A DNA stretch of 64,000 nucleotides, taken from the NCBI RefSeq assembly GCF_001931485.1, contig NZ_MSDV01000055.1, positions 22,777 to 86,776 on the forward strand, read 5' to 3'. The notes under the pieces are model-generated. The model saw only the letters and a program-made list of their open reading frames with translations. It was not told where the DNA came from and ran no database searches. Below, in pieces: positions 57,285 to 64,000 of the stretch. The translations under genes were made by a program, and so were the position numbers. Position 1 is the stretch's first letter. Every line of letters starts with the position of its first letter. The stretch is from Burkholderia sp. SRS-W-2-2016 (lineage in GTDB: Bacteria > Pseudomonadota > Gammaproteobacteria > Burkholderiales > Burkholderiaceae).

Positions 57285-57406
57285 GCGCCCGATTCTACCC
57301 GCGCGCTGGACGCGCTTGCGTGGGGTGGGGCGCGGTGGCCGTCATCCGGGCGTGGGTGCACAGCAGGTGCAACGCGTGGATGACGGCGCGGGGGTTAGGG
57401 CAAATG

Positions 57407-58546
57407 CTACGGGGTACTACGCGAAGCCGTCGCCACCTGCGCGAGTGCGGGTGCAGGTGCGGGTGCGGGTGCAACGGGTTGCACGCCGGCTTGCGCCGCT
57501 GGCTGCACCGCTGGCTGCATCGCCGCCCGCATCGCTGGCTGCGCCGCGACTGGTACCGCCGGTTGCATCGCCGCCTGTCCCGCCGGTTGAAGCCGCGCGG
57601 CCACAGCCGGCAGCGCCGCGCCGACCGGCGACGTATCGTCGAGCGAAGTACGCCCGCCGTCATGGAAGAACGCCTGCTCCGCGGCCTTGTTCAGCACCAG
57701 GATGCTGATGCGCCGGTTGGTCGGTTCATCGACGACCTGGCGGTTCAGCGGCAGCACATCGGCGAGGCCGCGTACCTGCAGTACTTTTTCGCCATGCATG
57801 CCGCCCGCCACCAGCGAGCGGCGCGCGGCGTTCGCGCGCTCGGACGACAGCTCCCAGTTCGAATAGCCTTCGGGGCCGGCGGTGTACGGCACCGCATCGG
57901 TGTGACCCGCGATCGAAATACGGTTGTCGACATCGTTCAGCGCCGCGCCGATCTGCGTGAGGATCGTCACCGCGTACGGTTGCAGCTTCGAGCTGCCGGA
58001 CGCGAACATCGGCCGGTTCTGCGAATCGACGATCTCGATACGCAGTCCTTCATTGGTGATCGAAATGCGGATCTGATCCTTGAACGCTTTGAGCGCCGGG
58101 CTCTGTTCGATCAGCGCGGTGAGCTTCGCTTTCAGCTGTTGCAGCTTCTCGGCATCCGCCGGCGTAACAGCGGGCGTCGCCGCGCGCGGCGGCGTCGGCT
58201 CGTCCTGGCTTTTCGTGCCGACGCCGGGCCGCGTATCGGAGATATCGCGGCCGCCGCCCTGCACGACGCTCGGCCGCGCGGCGGCGGTGCCCTCGTGTCC
58301 GCCGAGCAGACTCGACAGCGGCGTATTGAAGTAATCCTCGATGCCCTGCTTGTCGAATTTCGACGTCGAGCCGAGCAGCCACATCAACAGAAAGAACGCC
58401 ATCATCGCGGTCACGAAGTCCGCGTACGCGATCTTCCATGCGCCGCCGTGGTGGCCGCCGTGGTCGTCGCCCTTCTTCGAGCGGCGCACGATCACCGGCG
58501 CCGGCAGCGCTTCGGCCTCCGCCGGGCGCGATCTTCTTTCGCTCAT
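57407..58546 (-). CDS. motB: flagellar motor protein MotB with long Ala/Pro-rich tail
   Basis: Stator subunit of 379 residues. The transmembrane helix at about 40-62 carries the proton-binding Asp in AYADFVTAMMAFFLLMWLL. The plug and linker are followed by an OmpA-like peptidoglycan-binding domain (about 165-290) with GHTDAVPY and NWELSSERANAARR. After LDDTSPVG a tail of about 70 residues of Ala, Pro, Gln and Val repeats ends the protein; E. coli MotB (308 residues) has none of this composition. It is co-transcribed with motA, 14 bp apart. Confidence 0.93.
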   Translation of the reverse strand: MSERRSRPAEAEALPAPVIVRRSKKGDDHGGHHGGAWKIAYADFVTAMMAFFLLMWLLGSTSKFDKQGIEDYFNTPLSSLLGGHEGTAAARPSVVQGGGRDISDTRPGVGTKSQDEPTPPRAATPAVTPADAEKLQQLKAKLTALIEQSPALKAFKDQIRISITNEGLRIEIVDSQNRPMFASGSSKLQPYAVTILTQIGAALNDVDNRISIAGHTDAVPYTAGPEGYSNWELSSERANAARRSLVAGGMHGEKVLQVRGLADVLPLNRQVVDEPTNRRISILVLNKAAEQAFFHDGGRTSLDDTSPVGAALPAVAARLQPAGQAAMQPAVPVAAQPAMRAAMQPAVQPAAQAGVQPVAPAPAPAPALAQVATASRSTP

Positions 58547-58560
58547 CGCGTCGCTCCCGC

Positions 58561-59430
58561 TCAGGCCGACTTCGGCATCTTGGTTGCGCGCACCGCGTCG
58601 TCGAGTTCCTGGAAACTCGGGCGATCGGCGGTGAACAGCACCTTGCGGCCGAACTCGACCGCGACCGGCGGCGCGTAGCCGGACAGCGACGCGAGCAGCA
58701 CCGCCTTCACACACTGGAACGGTTTCGCTTCTGCGCGGCCCTTCGCGTTCAGCAGATCGGCGACCGGGCCGATAAAGCCATACGCGAGCAGAATGCCGAG
58801 GAAGGTGCCGACCAGCGCGCCCGCGATCATCTCGCCGAGCACCGCGGGCGGCGCGCCGACCGAGCCCATCGTGTGCACGACGCCCATCACCGCGGCGACG
58901 ATGCCGAACGCCGGCAGGCCGTCGGCCATCTTCTGGATCGCGTTGGCCGGCACCGCCGATTCCGCGTGATGGGTCGCCAGTTCTTCGTCCATCAGATCCT
59001 GCACTTCGAGCACATTGACGTTGCCGCCCGACATCATGCGCAGATAGTCGACGATGAAATCGAGCAGGTGATGATCCTTCAGCACGTGCGAGTACTTCTG
59101 GAAGATCGCGCTGTCTTCCGGCGCGTTGACGTCGGCTTCGAGCGCCATCATCCCTTCCTTGCGGGCCTTTTGCAGCAGCTCGTAAAGCAGCGCGATCAGT
59201 TCGAGGTATTTCTCTTTCGTGTAGCCGCCGCCCTTGAAGCACGAGGGCAGCGCCTTCAGCGTTTTCTTCAGCGTCGAAACCGGATTGCCGACCACGAACG
59301 CGCCGATCGCCGCGCCGAAAATACACAGTAGTTCGAACGGTTGTACGAGAGCCGGCAGATGTCCGCCGACGCCGACGAAACTACCGATCACAGAACCGAT
59401 CACCAACACCCAGCCGATTACGACAAACAT
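58561..59430 (-). CDS. motA: flagellar motor stator protein MotA
   Basis: Proton-channel stator of 289 residues with four membrane helices and a large cytoplasmic loop. Typical are FVVIGWVLVIGSVIGSFV in helix 1, the charged loop KARKEGMMALEAD that contacts FliG, and PAFGIVAAVMGVVHTMG with the conserved Pro in helix 3. The start gives MFVVIGW; upstream frames are non-coding. No chemotaxis or flagellar genes flank it in the window, so this motAB pair is detached from a che operon. Confidence 0.95.
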   Translation of the reverse strand: MFVVIGWVLVIGSVIGSFVGVGGHLPALVQPFELLCIFGAAIGAFVVGNPVSTLKKTLKALPSCFKGGGYTKEKYLELIALLYELLQKARKEGMMALEADVNAPEDSAIFQKYSHVLKDHHLLDFIVDYLRMMSGGNVNVLEVQDLMDEELATHHAESAVPANAIQKMADGLPAFGIVAAVMGVVHTMGSVGAPPAVLGEMIAGALVGTFLGILLAYGFIGPVADLLNAKGRAEAKPFQCVKAVLLASLSGYAPPVAVEFGRKVLFTADRPSFQELDDAVRATKMPKSA

Positions 59431-59771
59431 ACTCTCTCCGTTTTCCCTTGACGCACGCTCGTGCGAAACCCGCCCTTTTTCAAGGGGTTTTCGTGCGTCG
59501 TAAAAAATTCTGCATGGATGGGTAAACGGCCGCGATTCGCTTTTGCTGAAGTGCGCGGCGCGATGAAAGCGGAATATTTTCACCGGATGGTGAGTTTGCT
59601 GAACAGGGTGTCGGTAACTTTGTCCGCTTTGCGATTTTCACCTGCCGTCATACCGACCCGTTATGATCGCGAGGCGCAACGTGGTTCAACTTCGCGGTTC
59701 ATCGTCGCGGTTCATCTTCATACGCAGTCTCTGTCATCGCCGGTTCAAACGTCGCCAAGCGGAGTCACAGC
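59431..59771. other. divergent region between motA and the DUF2252 gene
   Basis: About 340 bp without a supported gene. An imperfect long hairpin (59450-59499) lies in the motA leader, outer arms GACGCACG/CGTGCGTC. I searched for a sigma-28 pattern on the minus strand and saw no good match. Confidence 0.5.
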
Positions 59772-61196
59772 ATGAAAACCAGCACCATTGCCGAACGGGA
59801 AGCGCGAGGCCGGGCCGCGCGCGAGCATTCGAAGCGTTCGAGCCATCGCGCGCCCGGCGACTTGCAGCGCGATCCGCTCGACCTGCTCAAGCAGAGCAGC
59901 GCGGGGCGCATCGACCATCTGCTGCCGCTGCGCTACGGGCGGATGGCCGCGTCGCCGCTGGCGTTCCTGCGCGGCAGCGCGATCGTGCACGCGCACGATC
60001 TGAGCAAGGTGCGCGACACGGGTCTGAGCATGCCGGTCTGCGGCGACGCGCATCTGATGAATTTCGGCGGCTTCGCGACGCCCGAGCGGCAACTGGTGTT
60101 CGACCTGCACGATTTCGACGAAGTGTCGATCGGCCCGTTCGAATGGGATCTGAAGCGCCTGAGCGCGAGCCTCGTGGTCGCCGCCCGTCAGATGCGACTG
60201 AGCCGCGGCACCGCCGAAAATCTCGTGACGAGCGCGGTGAATTCGTACCGCGACCGCATTGCGCACTACGCGCAGCGCGGCGCGCTCGAACTCTGGTACG
60301 ACCGCATCACGTTCGACCATATGGCGGAAATCGCGTTGACGCCCGAGCGGCGGCGCGCGGTACGGCGCGCGCTGGAACGGGCCGCGAGCCGCACCCACGA
60401 AAGCCTGCTGGAAAAAGCGGCCGCGTTCGACGGCGGCCGCTGGACCCTCCACGATGCGCCGCCCGCGCTATTTCATCTGCGCAGCGCCGATAAGCTCGCC
60501 GATAAGCTGTTCGCGCCGGCGGAAGCCGACACGTTCCGCAGCGGCAACGGCGACAAGCTGATCCAGCAGATGTGGGCCGATTACCGTCAGTCGATGTCGT
60601 CCGAGCGGCGCGAACTGCTCGATCACTTCACGCTGCAGGACATCGCGTTCAGCGTCGCCGGGGTCGGCAGCGTCGGTCTGCGTTGCATGGCGGTGCTGCT
60701 GGTCGATCACATGGGCAAGCCGCTATTTCTGCAATTGAAGGAGGCGCGGCCGTCGGTGGTCGGGCAGTTCCATCACGCGCCGGCCGTCAGGCACGAGGGC
60801 GAGCGGATCGTCTATGGACAGCGGATGTTGCAGGCCGCAAGCGATGTGTTTCTCGGCTGGACCAGCGGGCCGCTCGGCCGCCATTTCTACGTTCGACAGT
60901 TGCGCGAGCTGAAGCTGTCGCCGAATCTCGAACTGTTCGACAGCGACGTGCTCGACGGTTATGCGCGGCTGTGCGGCTGGAGTCTGGCGCGCGCGCATGC
61001 GAAGGCGAGCGGTCAGGCGATCGAGGTCAGCGCGTACATCGGCCGCGGTGATCAGTTCGCCGAAGCATTGAGCGGTTATGCGGTGAGCTACGCGGATCAG
61101 GTCGAGCGCGACTACGACACGTTCATCAAAGCGGTGCGCAGCGGCGAGCTTCAGACCCGCACCGATGACGATATCGCGGCCGATTTCAGCGGTTAG
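59772..61196 (+). CDS. DUF2252 family protein (kinase-like fold)
   Basis: Cytoplasmic protein of 474 residues of the DUF2252 family, related to aminoglycoside-phosphotransferase-like kinases. Conserved segments are RYGRMAASPLAFLRGSA, the pair CGDAHLMNFGGF and FDLHDFDEVSIGPFEWDLKR (metal- and base-type Asp residues), and LFLQLKEARPSVV with a Lys. The C-terminal LCGWSLARAHAKASG and DQVERDYDTF are also typical. The substrate is unknown. It is monocistronic. Confidence 0.9.
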   Translation: MKTSTIAEREARGRAAREHSKRSSHRAPGDLQRDPLDLLKQSSAGRIDHLLPLRYGRMAASPLAFLRGSAIVHAHDLSKVRDTGLSMPVCGDAHLMNFGGFATPERQLVFDLHDFDEVSIGPFEWDLKRLSASLVVAARQMRLSRGTAENLVTSAVNSYRDRIAHYAQRGALELWYDRITFDHMAEIALTPERRRAVRRALERAASRTHESLLEKAAAFDGGRWTLHDAPPALFHLRSADKLADKLFAPAEADTFRSGNGDKLIQQMWADYRQSMSSERRELLDHFTLQDIAFSVAGVGSVGLRCMAVLLVDHMGKPLFLQLKEARPSVVGQFHHAPAVRHEGERIVYGQRMLQAASDVFLGWTSGPLGRHFYVRQLRELKLSPNLELFDSDVLDGYARLCGWSLARAHAKASGQAIEVSAYIGRGDQFAEALSGYAVSYADQVERDYDTFIKAVRSGELQTRTDDDIAADFSG

Positions 61197-61229
61197 GGTG
61201 TTCCAAACCCCGAACGCAAACCCCGAACC

Positions 61230-62087
61230 TCACATCTCGACGCGCGCCTCCCGCAGCGTCACGAAGCGCAGTTTGCGCTGCCGCGCCGCTTCGATCACGC
61301 TCGGTAGCACCGTGAGAATCAGCGGCTTGCCGTCGAGCGTCAACGCGGCGTTGCCGTCGTGCAGCAACAGGATGTCGCGCGCGGCGAGGCCGTCGAGCAG
61401 CCGCCGCGCGACCACGTGAGGATTGCGCTCGCGCGTGTCGTAGCCGCGCCGCGTCCAGGTCGCGAGGCGCAAATCGAGTTTGCGCAACACCGGCTCCAGA
61501 AAGATATTGCGCAGGCCGGCCGGCGCGCGGAAAAACATCGGCCGCTCGCCGCTGACGGTTTCGAGCGTGCGCTGCGCGGCGGCGATCTCACGCGTGAGCG
61601 CGGCCGGAAACGTCACGGAAAACGTATGCACGTGCACCTGCGAATGATTTTCGAGCGCATGCCCACGCGCGACGATTTCGCGTGCGAGCTGCGGATAACG
61701 CTCCACTTTCGCGCCGATGCAGAAAAAGCTCGCGCGCACGCCGAACGCGTCGAGCAGATCGAGCACCTGGGGCGTGACGAGCGGGTCGGGACCGTCGTCG
61801 ATGGTCAGCGCGATCGCGTCGGTGTTGCGCGGGCTTGCGGGCAGACGGGTCCAGTTCGGGCCGAGCAGCGCGGTGCGCGGCAGCAGGCCGGTGATCGTGA
61901 AAATCGCGTGGTTCGCGAAGATCGCGGCGAGCCACCACGGCCACGCGGCGGGCGCGCTCAACCAGCCGGCCAGCACGATCACGTGCCAGGCGATCGTGCC
62001 GTTGAGCAGCGCGGAGTTGCGGGTTCGCGGCCAGCGGCGCGGCGGCGCCGGCATGGCGCGCGGCGGCGGGTTAGGGCATTCATTCAT
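61230..62087 (-). CDS. polysaccharide deacetylase (NodB-like), membrane-anchored
   Basis: Protein of 285 residues with two to three N-terminal membrane helices (about 30-75), then a NodB homology domain: the first motif TIDDGPDP (catalytic and metal Asp), the metal His pair in HALENHSQVHVH, RAPAGLRN, and a late DILLLHDG. It removes acetyl groups from N-acetylglucosamine-containing polymers or related substrates. The start is at MNECPNPPP. It is convergent with DUF2252. Confidence 0.88.
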   Translation of the reverse strand: MNECPNPPPRAMPAPPRRWPRTRNSALLNGTIAWHVIVLAGWLSAPAAWPWWLAAIFANHAIFTITGLLPRTALLGPNWTRLPASPRNTDAIALTIDDGPDPLVTPQVLDLLDAFGVRASFFCIGAKVERYPQLAREIVARGHALENHSQVHVHTFSVTFPAALTREIAAAQRTLETVSGERPMFFRAPAGLRNIFLEPVLRKLDLRLATWTRRGYDTRERNPHVVARRLLDGLAARDILLLHDGNAALTLDGKPLILTVLPSVIEAARQRKLRFVTLREARVEM

Positions 62088-62203
62088 TGAAACGTGCTTC
62101 CGGTGCGCGTCCCCGGCTGGCGGGAAGGCGGTCAATCATGCGCGATGCGTAACCGCGAACGATACCATCGATGCGGGCCGCGGCGCGTTGCGCACCGGAG
62201 CGC

Positions 62204-62596
62204 TCAGGCCGACAGATAGCGGTAGCCGAGCCACACCGTCAGCGCGACGGATGCCGCCCAGATCAACCCGATCACAACGGCGGCCGCGCGGCTCACCGGA
62301 CGTTGCGCGGCGAGCGCCGCCGCCGCGCGGTGTTCGGCCATGATGTCCGCGGGGATCAGTTTGACGACCGCGAGGATGCCGAGCGGCACCAGGATCGCGT
62401 CATCCAGATAGCCGATCACCGGGATGAAGTCCGGTATCAGGTCGATCGGCGACAGCGCGTAAGCGGCAACGCAAATGGCGAGCGCCTTCGCATACCAGGG
62501 CACCCGCGGGTCTCGGGCCGCGAGGTACAGCGCATGGGCGTCGCGCTTGATCGAGCGGGCCCAGTTTTTCAGCTGTCCGGCCATGTGCGCCTTCAT
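62204..62596 (-). CDS. YkvA family (DUF1232) membrane protein
   Basis: Small membrane protein of 130 residues. The DUF1232 core is YALSPIDLIPDFIPVIGYLD at about 46-65 with the next DDAILVPLG. A further hydrophobic helix lies near the C-terminus (VVIGLIWAASVALTVWLGY). Function unknown. It is divergent from the SDR gene, 165 bp between starts. Confidence 0.9.
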   Translation of the reverse strand: MKAHMAGQLKNWARSIKRDAHALYLAARDPRVPWYAKALAICVAAYALSPIDLIPDFIPVIGYLDDAILVPLGILAVVKLIPADIMAEHRAAAALAAQRPVSRAAAVVIGLIWAASVALTVWLGYRYLSA

Positions 62597-62761
62597 CCGT
62601 AGCTGCCCGGCGGAAAGCGGATTTTACCGCCGCGCGGTTTGCGTCGCGCCTGCGCGCTGTTGTATGGTGCGTGGCGAAATCAGGCGCGCGTTCTGGCGAT
62701 ACGGAACCCTTGCCGCGAGTGCGCGCGCCGCGACCCAACACAACAGGACAGGAGATACGCG

Positions 62762-63526
62762 ATGTCGGAACAGAACAGCGGGAAAGTGGCGTTGGTAACG
62801 GGCGCGGGCAGCGGCATCGGCCGCGCGTGCGCGCTCACGCTCGCGCGGCACGGTTATCGGGTGGTGCTCGCCGGCCGCCGCCAGCAGCCGCTTGATGCGG
62901 TCGCTCAGGAAGCCGCGGCGCTGGGCGGCGACGCGCTCGCGGTGTCGTGCGACGTCACCGACGCCGCCAGCGTCGCCGCGCTGTTCGACACGATCCGCGC
63001 GCGCTTCGGCCGGCTCGACGTGCTGTTCAACAACGCGGGCCGCAACGGCTCGCCGGTCGATCTCGACGAGCTCGACATCGACGAATGGCGTTCGATCGTC
63101 GATACCAATCTGAACGGCGTGTTCCTGTGCACGCGCGCCGCGTTCGGTCTGATGAAAACGCAGAACCCGCGCGGCGGCCGCATCATCAACAACGGCTCGA
63201 TTTCCGCGCACGCGCCGCGGCCCAACAGTGCGGCCTACACGGCAACCAAGCACGCGATCACCGGCTTGACGAAAGCGGTGTCGCTCGACGGCCGCAAGTA
63301 CGACATCGTGTGCGGGCAGATCGACATCGGCAACGCGGCGACCGAGATGGCCGCGCGGATGGCGCGCGGGGTGCCGCAGGCGAACGGCGAGATCGTCGCG
63401 GAGCCGCTGATGGACGTGCAGCACGTCGCCGACGCGGTGCTGCATATGGCGGCGCTGCCGCTGTCGGCGAACGTGCAGTTCATGACGATCATGGCGACCA
63501 AGATGCCGTTTGTCGGCCGCGGCTGA
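62762..63526 (+). CDS. short-chain dehydrogenase/reductase
   Basis: NAD(P)-dependent oxidoreductase of 254 residues of the classical SDR type. The cofactor motif TGAGSGIGRA is at about 14-23, NNAG at about 91, the catalytic Ser in NNGSISAHAP and the YxxxK in YTATKHAI at about 161. The substrate cannot be predicted from sequence. Start at MSEQNSGKV. Confidence 0.93.
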   Translation: MSEQNSGKVALVTGAGSGIGRACALTLARHGYRVVLAGRRQQPLDAVAQEAAALGGDALAVSCDVTDAASVAALFDTIRARFGRLDVLFNNAGRNGSPVDLDELDIDEWRSIVDTNLNGVFLCTRAAFGLMKTQNPRGGRIINNGSISAHAPRPNSAAYTATKHAITGLTKAVSLDGRKYDIVCGQIDIGNAATEMAARMARGVPQANGEIVAEPLMDVQHVADAVLHMAALPLSANVQFMTIMATKMPFVGRG

Positions 63527-63552
63527 CGCGCGCGGCGCGTGCGCGTTCAACT

Positions 63553-63558
63553 TATACT
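63553..63558 (+). promoter_or_regulatory. -10-like hexamer TATACT
   Basis: Five of six bases match the consensus. It would put transcription start near 63565 and so favour the GTG at 63593 as the start of the next gene. No clear -35 hexamer is seen. Confidence 0.4.
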
Positions 63559-63592
63559 GAGCGCTTCCCGTTTCCCGCGAAAACGCCGCGCC

Positions 63593-63871
63593 GTGCCCCC
63601 AGCCATACCCAGCGACGACGATCCGCCGCCGCAGCCGCCCGTACAGCCCGAACTCGAAGACTGCTGTCATAGCGGCTGCACGCCGTGCGTGTTCGATCTG
63701 TACGACGACGCGTACGACCGCTACCGGACCGCGTTGGCCGCGTGGGAGAAGCGTCGGGCGGAACAGCCGCCAGCCGAAGCGAAGCAGCAAGCCGACGCGA
63801 AGCCGGGTGCGAAGCCGGGCGCGAAGCCGGGCGCGAAATCGCCGCGCCGCGCCTCAGGCAGCCACCGTTGA
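63593..63871 (+). CDS. oxidoreductase-like domain protein with AKPG repeats
   Basis: Small protein of 92 residues with the oxidoreductase-like N-terminal motif: a Pro-rich stretch, then CCHSGCTPCVFDLYDDAY with four Cys and the following YRTALAAWEKR. The C-terminus is a low-complexity run of AKPG units ending in a basic tail. A GTG start is preferred from the -10 position; an upstream GTG at 63539 is possible. The function is unknown; the Cys cluster suggests metal or redox chemistry. Confidence 0.75.
   Translation: MPPAIPSDDDPPPQPPVQPELEDCCHSGCTPCVFDLYDDAYDRYRTALAAWEKRRAEQPPAEAKQQADAKPGAKPGAKPGAKSPRRASGSHR
63797..63832 (+). repeat. three 12-bp tandem repeats
   Basis: GCGAAGCCGGGT then GCGAAGCCGGGC twice, encoding AKPG in frame at the end of the oxidoreductase-like gene. 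Likely to vary in copy number between strains. Confidence 0.7.
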
Positions 63872-63897
63872 AGCGCGCGATCTTCCCAGTGCCCGTC

Positions 63898-64000
63898 ATG
63901 ACCGACCTCCAGCTCCCGCCGACCGAACCGCAGCAGCCCGATTCGCCAACCGGTTCCCCGAGCAATCCGCAACCCGCCCTGCAACCCAACCCGCAACCCG
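63898..64000 (+). CDS. partial gene running off the window, Pro/Gln-rich N-terminus
   Basis: An ATG-started frame (MTDLQLPPTEPQQPDSP) stays open to the window edge. Only 34 residues are visible, rich in Pro and Gln, so no function can be given. An in-frame TTG at 63868 overlapping the previous stop is an alternative start. Confidence 0.4.
   Translation, partial: MTDLQLPPTEPQQPDSPTGSPSNPQPALQPNPQP

Overview
The window is high-GC DNA with compact, co-oriented operons, strongly GC-biased third codon positions and gene families typical of Burkholderiaceae. Paraburkholderia is the most likely genus; this rests on gene content and style, not on any database match. I see no rRNA, tRNA, insertion sequence, prophage, integrase or CRISPR array. 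It reads as an ordinary chromosomal accessory and metabolic region.

Layout. 1-7.0 kb: the end of a YadGH-type ABC exporter, an amidase, a LuxR solo, a frameshifted araC remnant, a DUF3830 protein and a lipoprotein GDSL hydrolase. 7.0-23.9 kb: a carboxylate/CoA region. It holds an OFA-family MFS carrier with a 42-residue partner, an MHS symporter, a FadR-type GntR regulator, and an operon of a ThDP enzyme, formyl-CoA transferase (frc), a FAH-family enzyme and a truncated PntB-like membrane protein. A small hypothetical gene, a CbbR-like LysR, a second OFA carrier with the oxalate-binding residues, another LysR, an aldehyde dehydrogenase and a ketopantoate-reductase homologue follow. 24.1-35.7 kb: a nine-gene exopolysaccharide operon (priming transferase, Wza, Wzb, Wzc, one glycosyltransferase, pyruvyl transferase, flippase, polymerase-like protein, secreted glycosidase). 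35.7-44.2 kb: housekeeping and accessory genes, including two LysE exporters, a YigZ protein, a second class B penicillin-binding protein and a chemoreceptor. 44.6-48.6 kb: a three-gene operon for 2-aminoethylphosphonate (AEP), beginning with a PEP mutase fused to a nucleotidyltransferase. 49.0-54.6 kb: a PIG-L deacetylase, a MocA-like cytidylyltransferase and a PaoABC-type aldehyde oxidoreductase. 54.9-64 kb: exonuclease III, CsbD, Pr6Pr, motAB, DUF2252, a polysaccharide deacetylase, YkvA, an SDR and an oxidoreductase-like protein.

How the genes may work together. The most interesting block is 10.8-22.8 kb. The CoA-transferase looks like a true Frc, but the ThDP enzyme beside it lacks oxalyl-CoA decarboxylase motifs. 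An attractive reading is a self-priming formyl-CoA cycle: Frc moves CoA from formyl-CoA to a 2-hydroxy acid, the ThDP enzyme cleaves the 2-hydroxyacyl-CoA to formyl-CoA plus an aldehyde or ketone, and the nearby aldehyde dehydrogenase removes the aldehyde. Plain oxalate catabolism is the alternative. A 16-bp perfect palindrome and a near copy in front of the operon are probable sites for the adjacent GntR regulator. A separate conserved motif lies upstream of the CbbR-like LysR, the small gene beside it and the reductase.

The second interesting block is the AEP operon. Its fused cytidylyltransferase domain suggests the product is activated to CMP-AEP for attachment to a lipid or glycan, but no transferase for that step is visible in the window.
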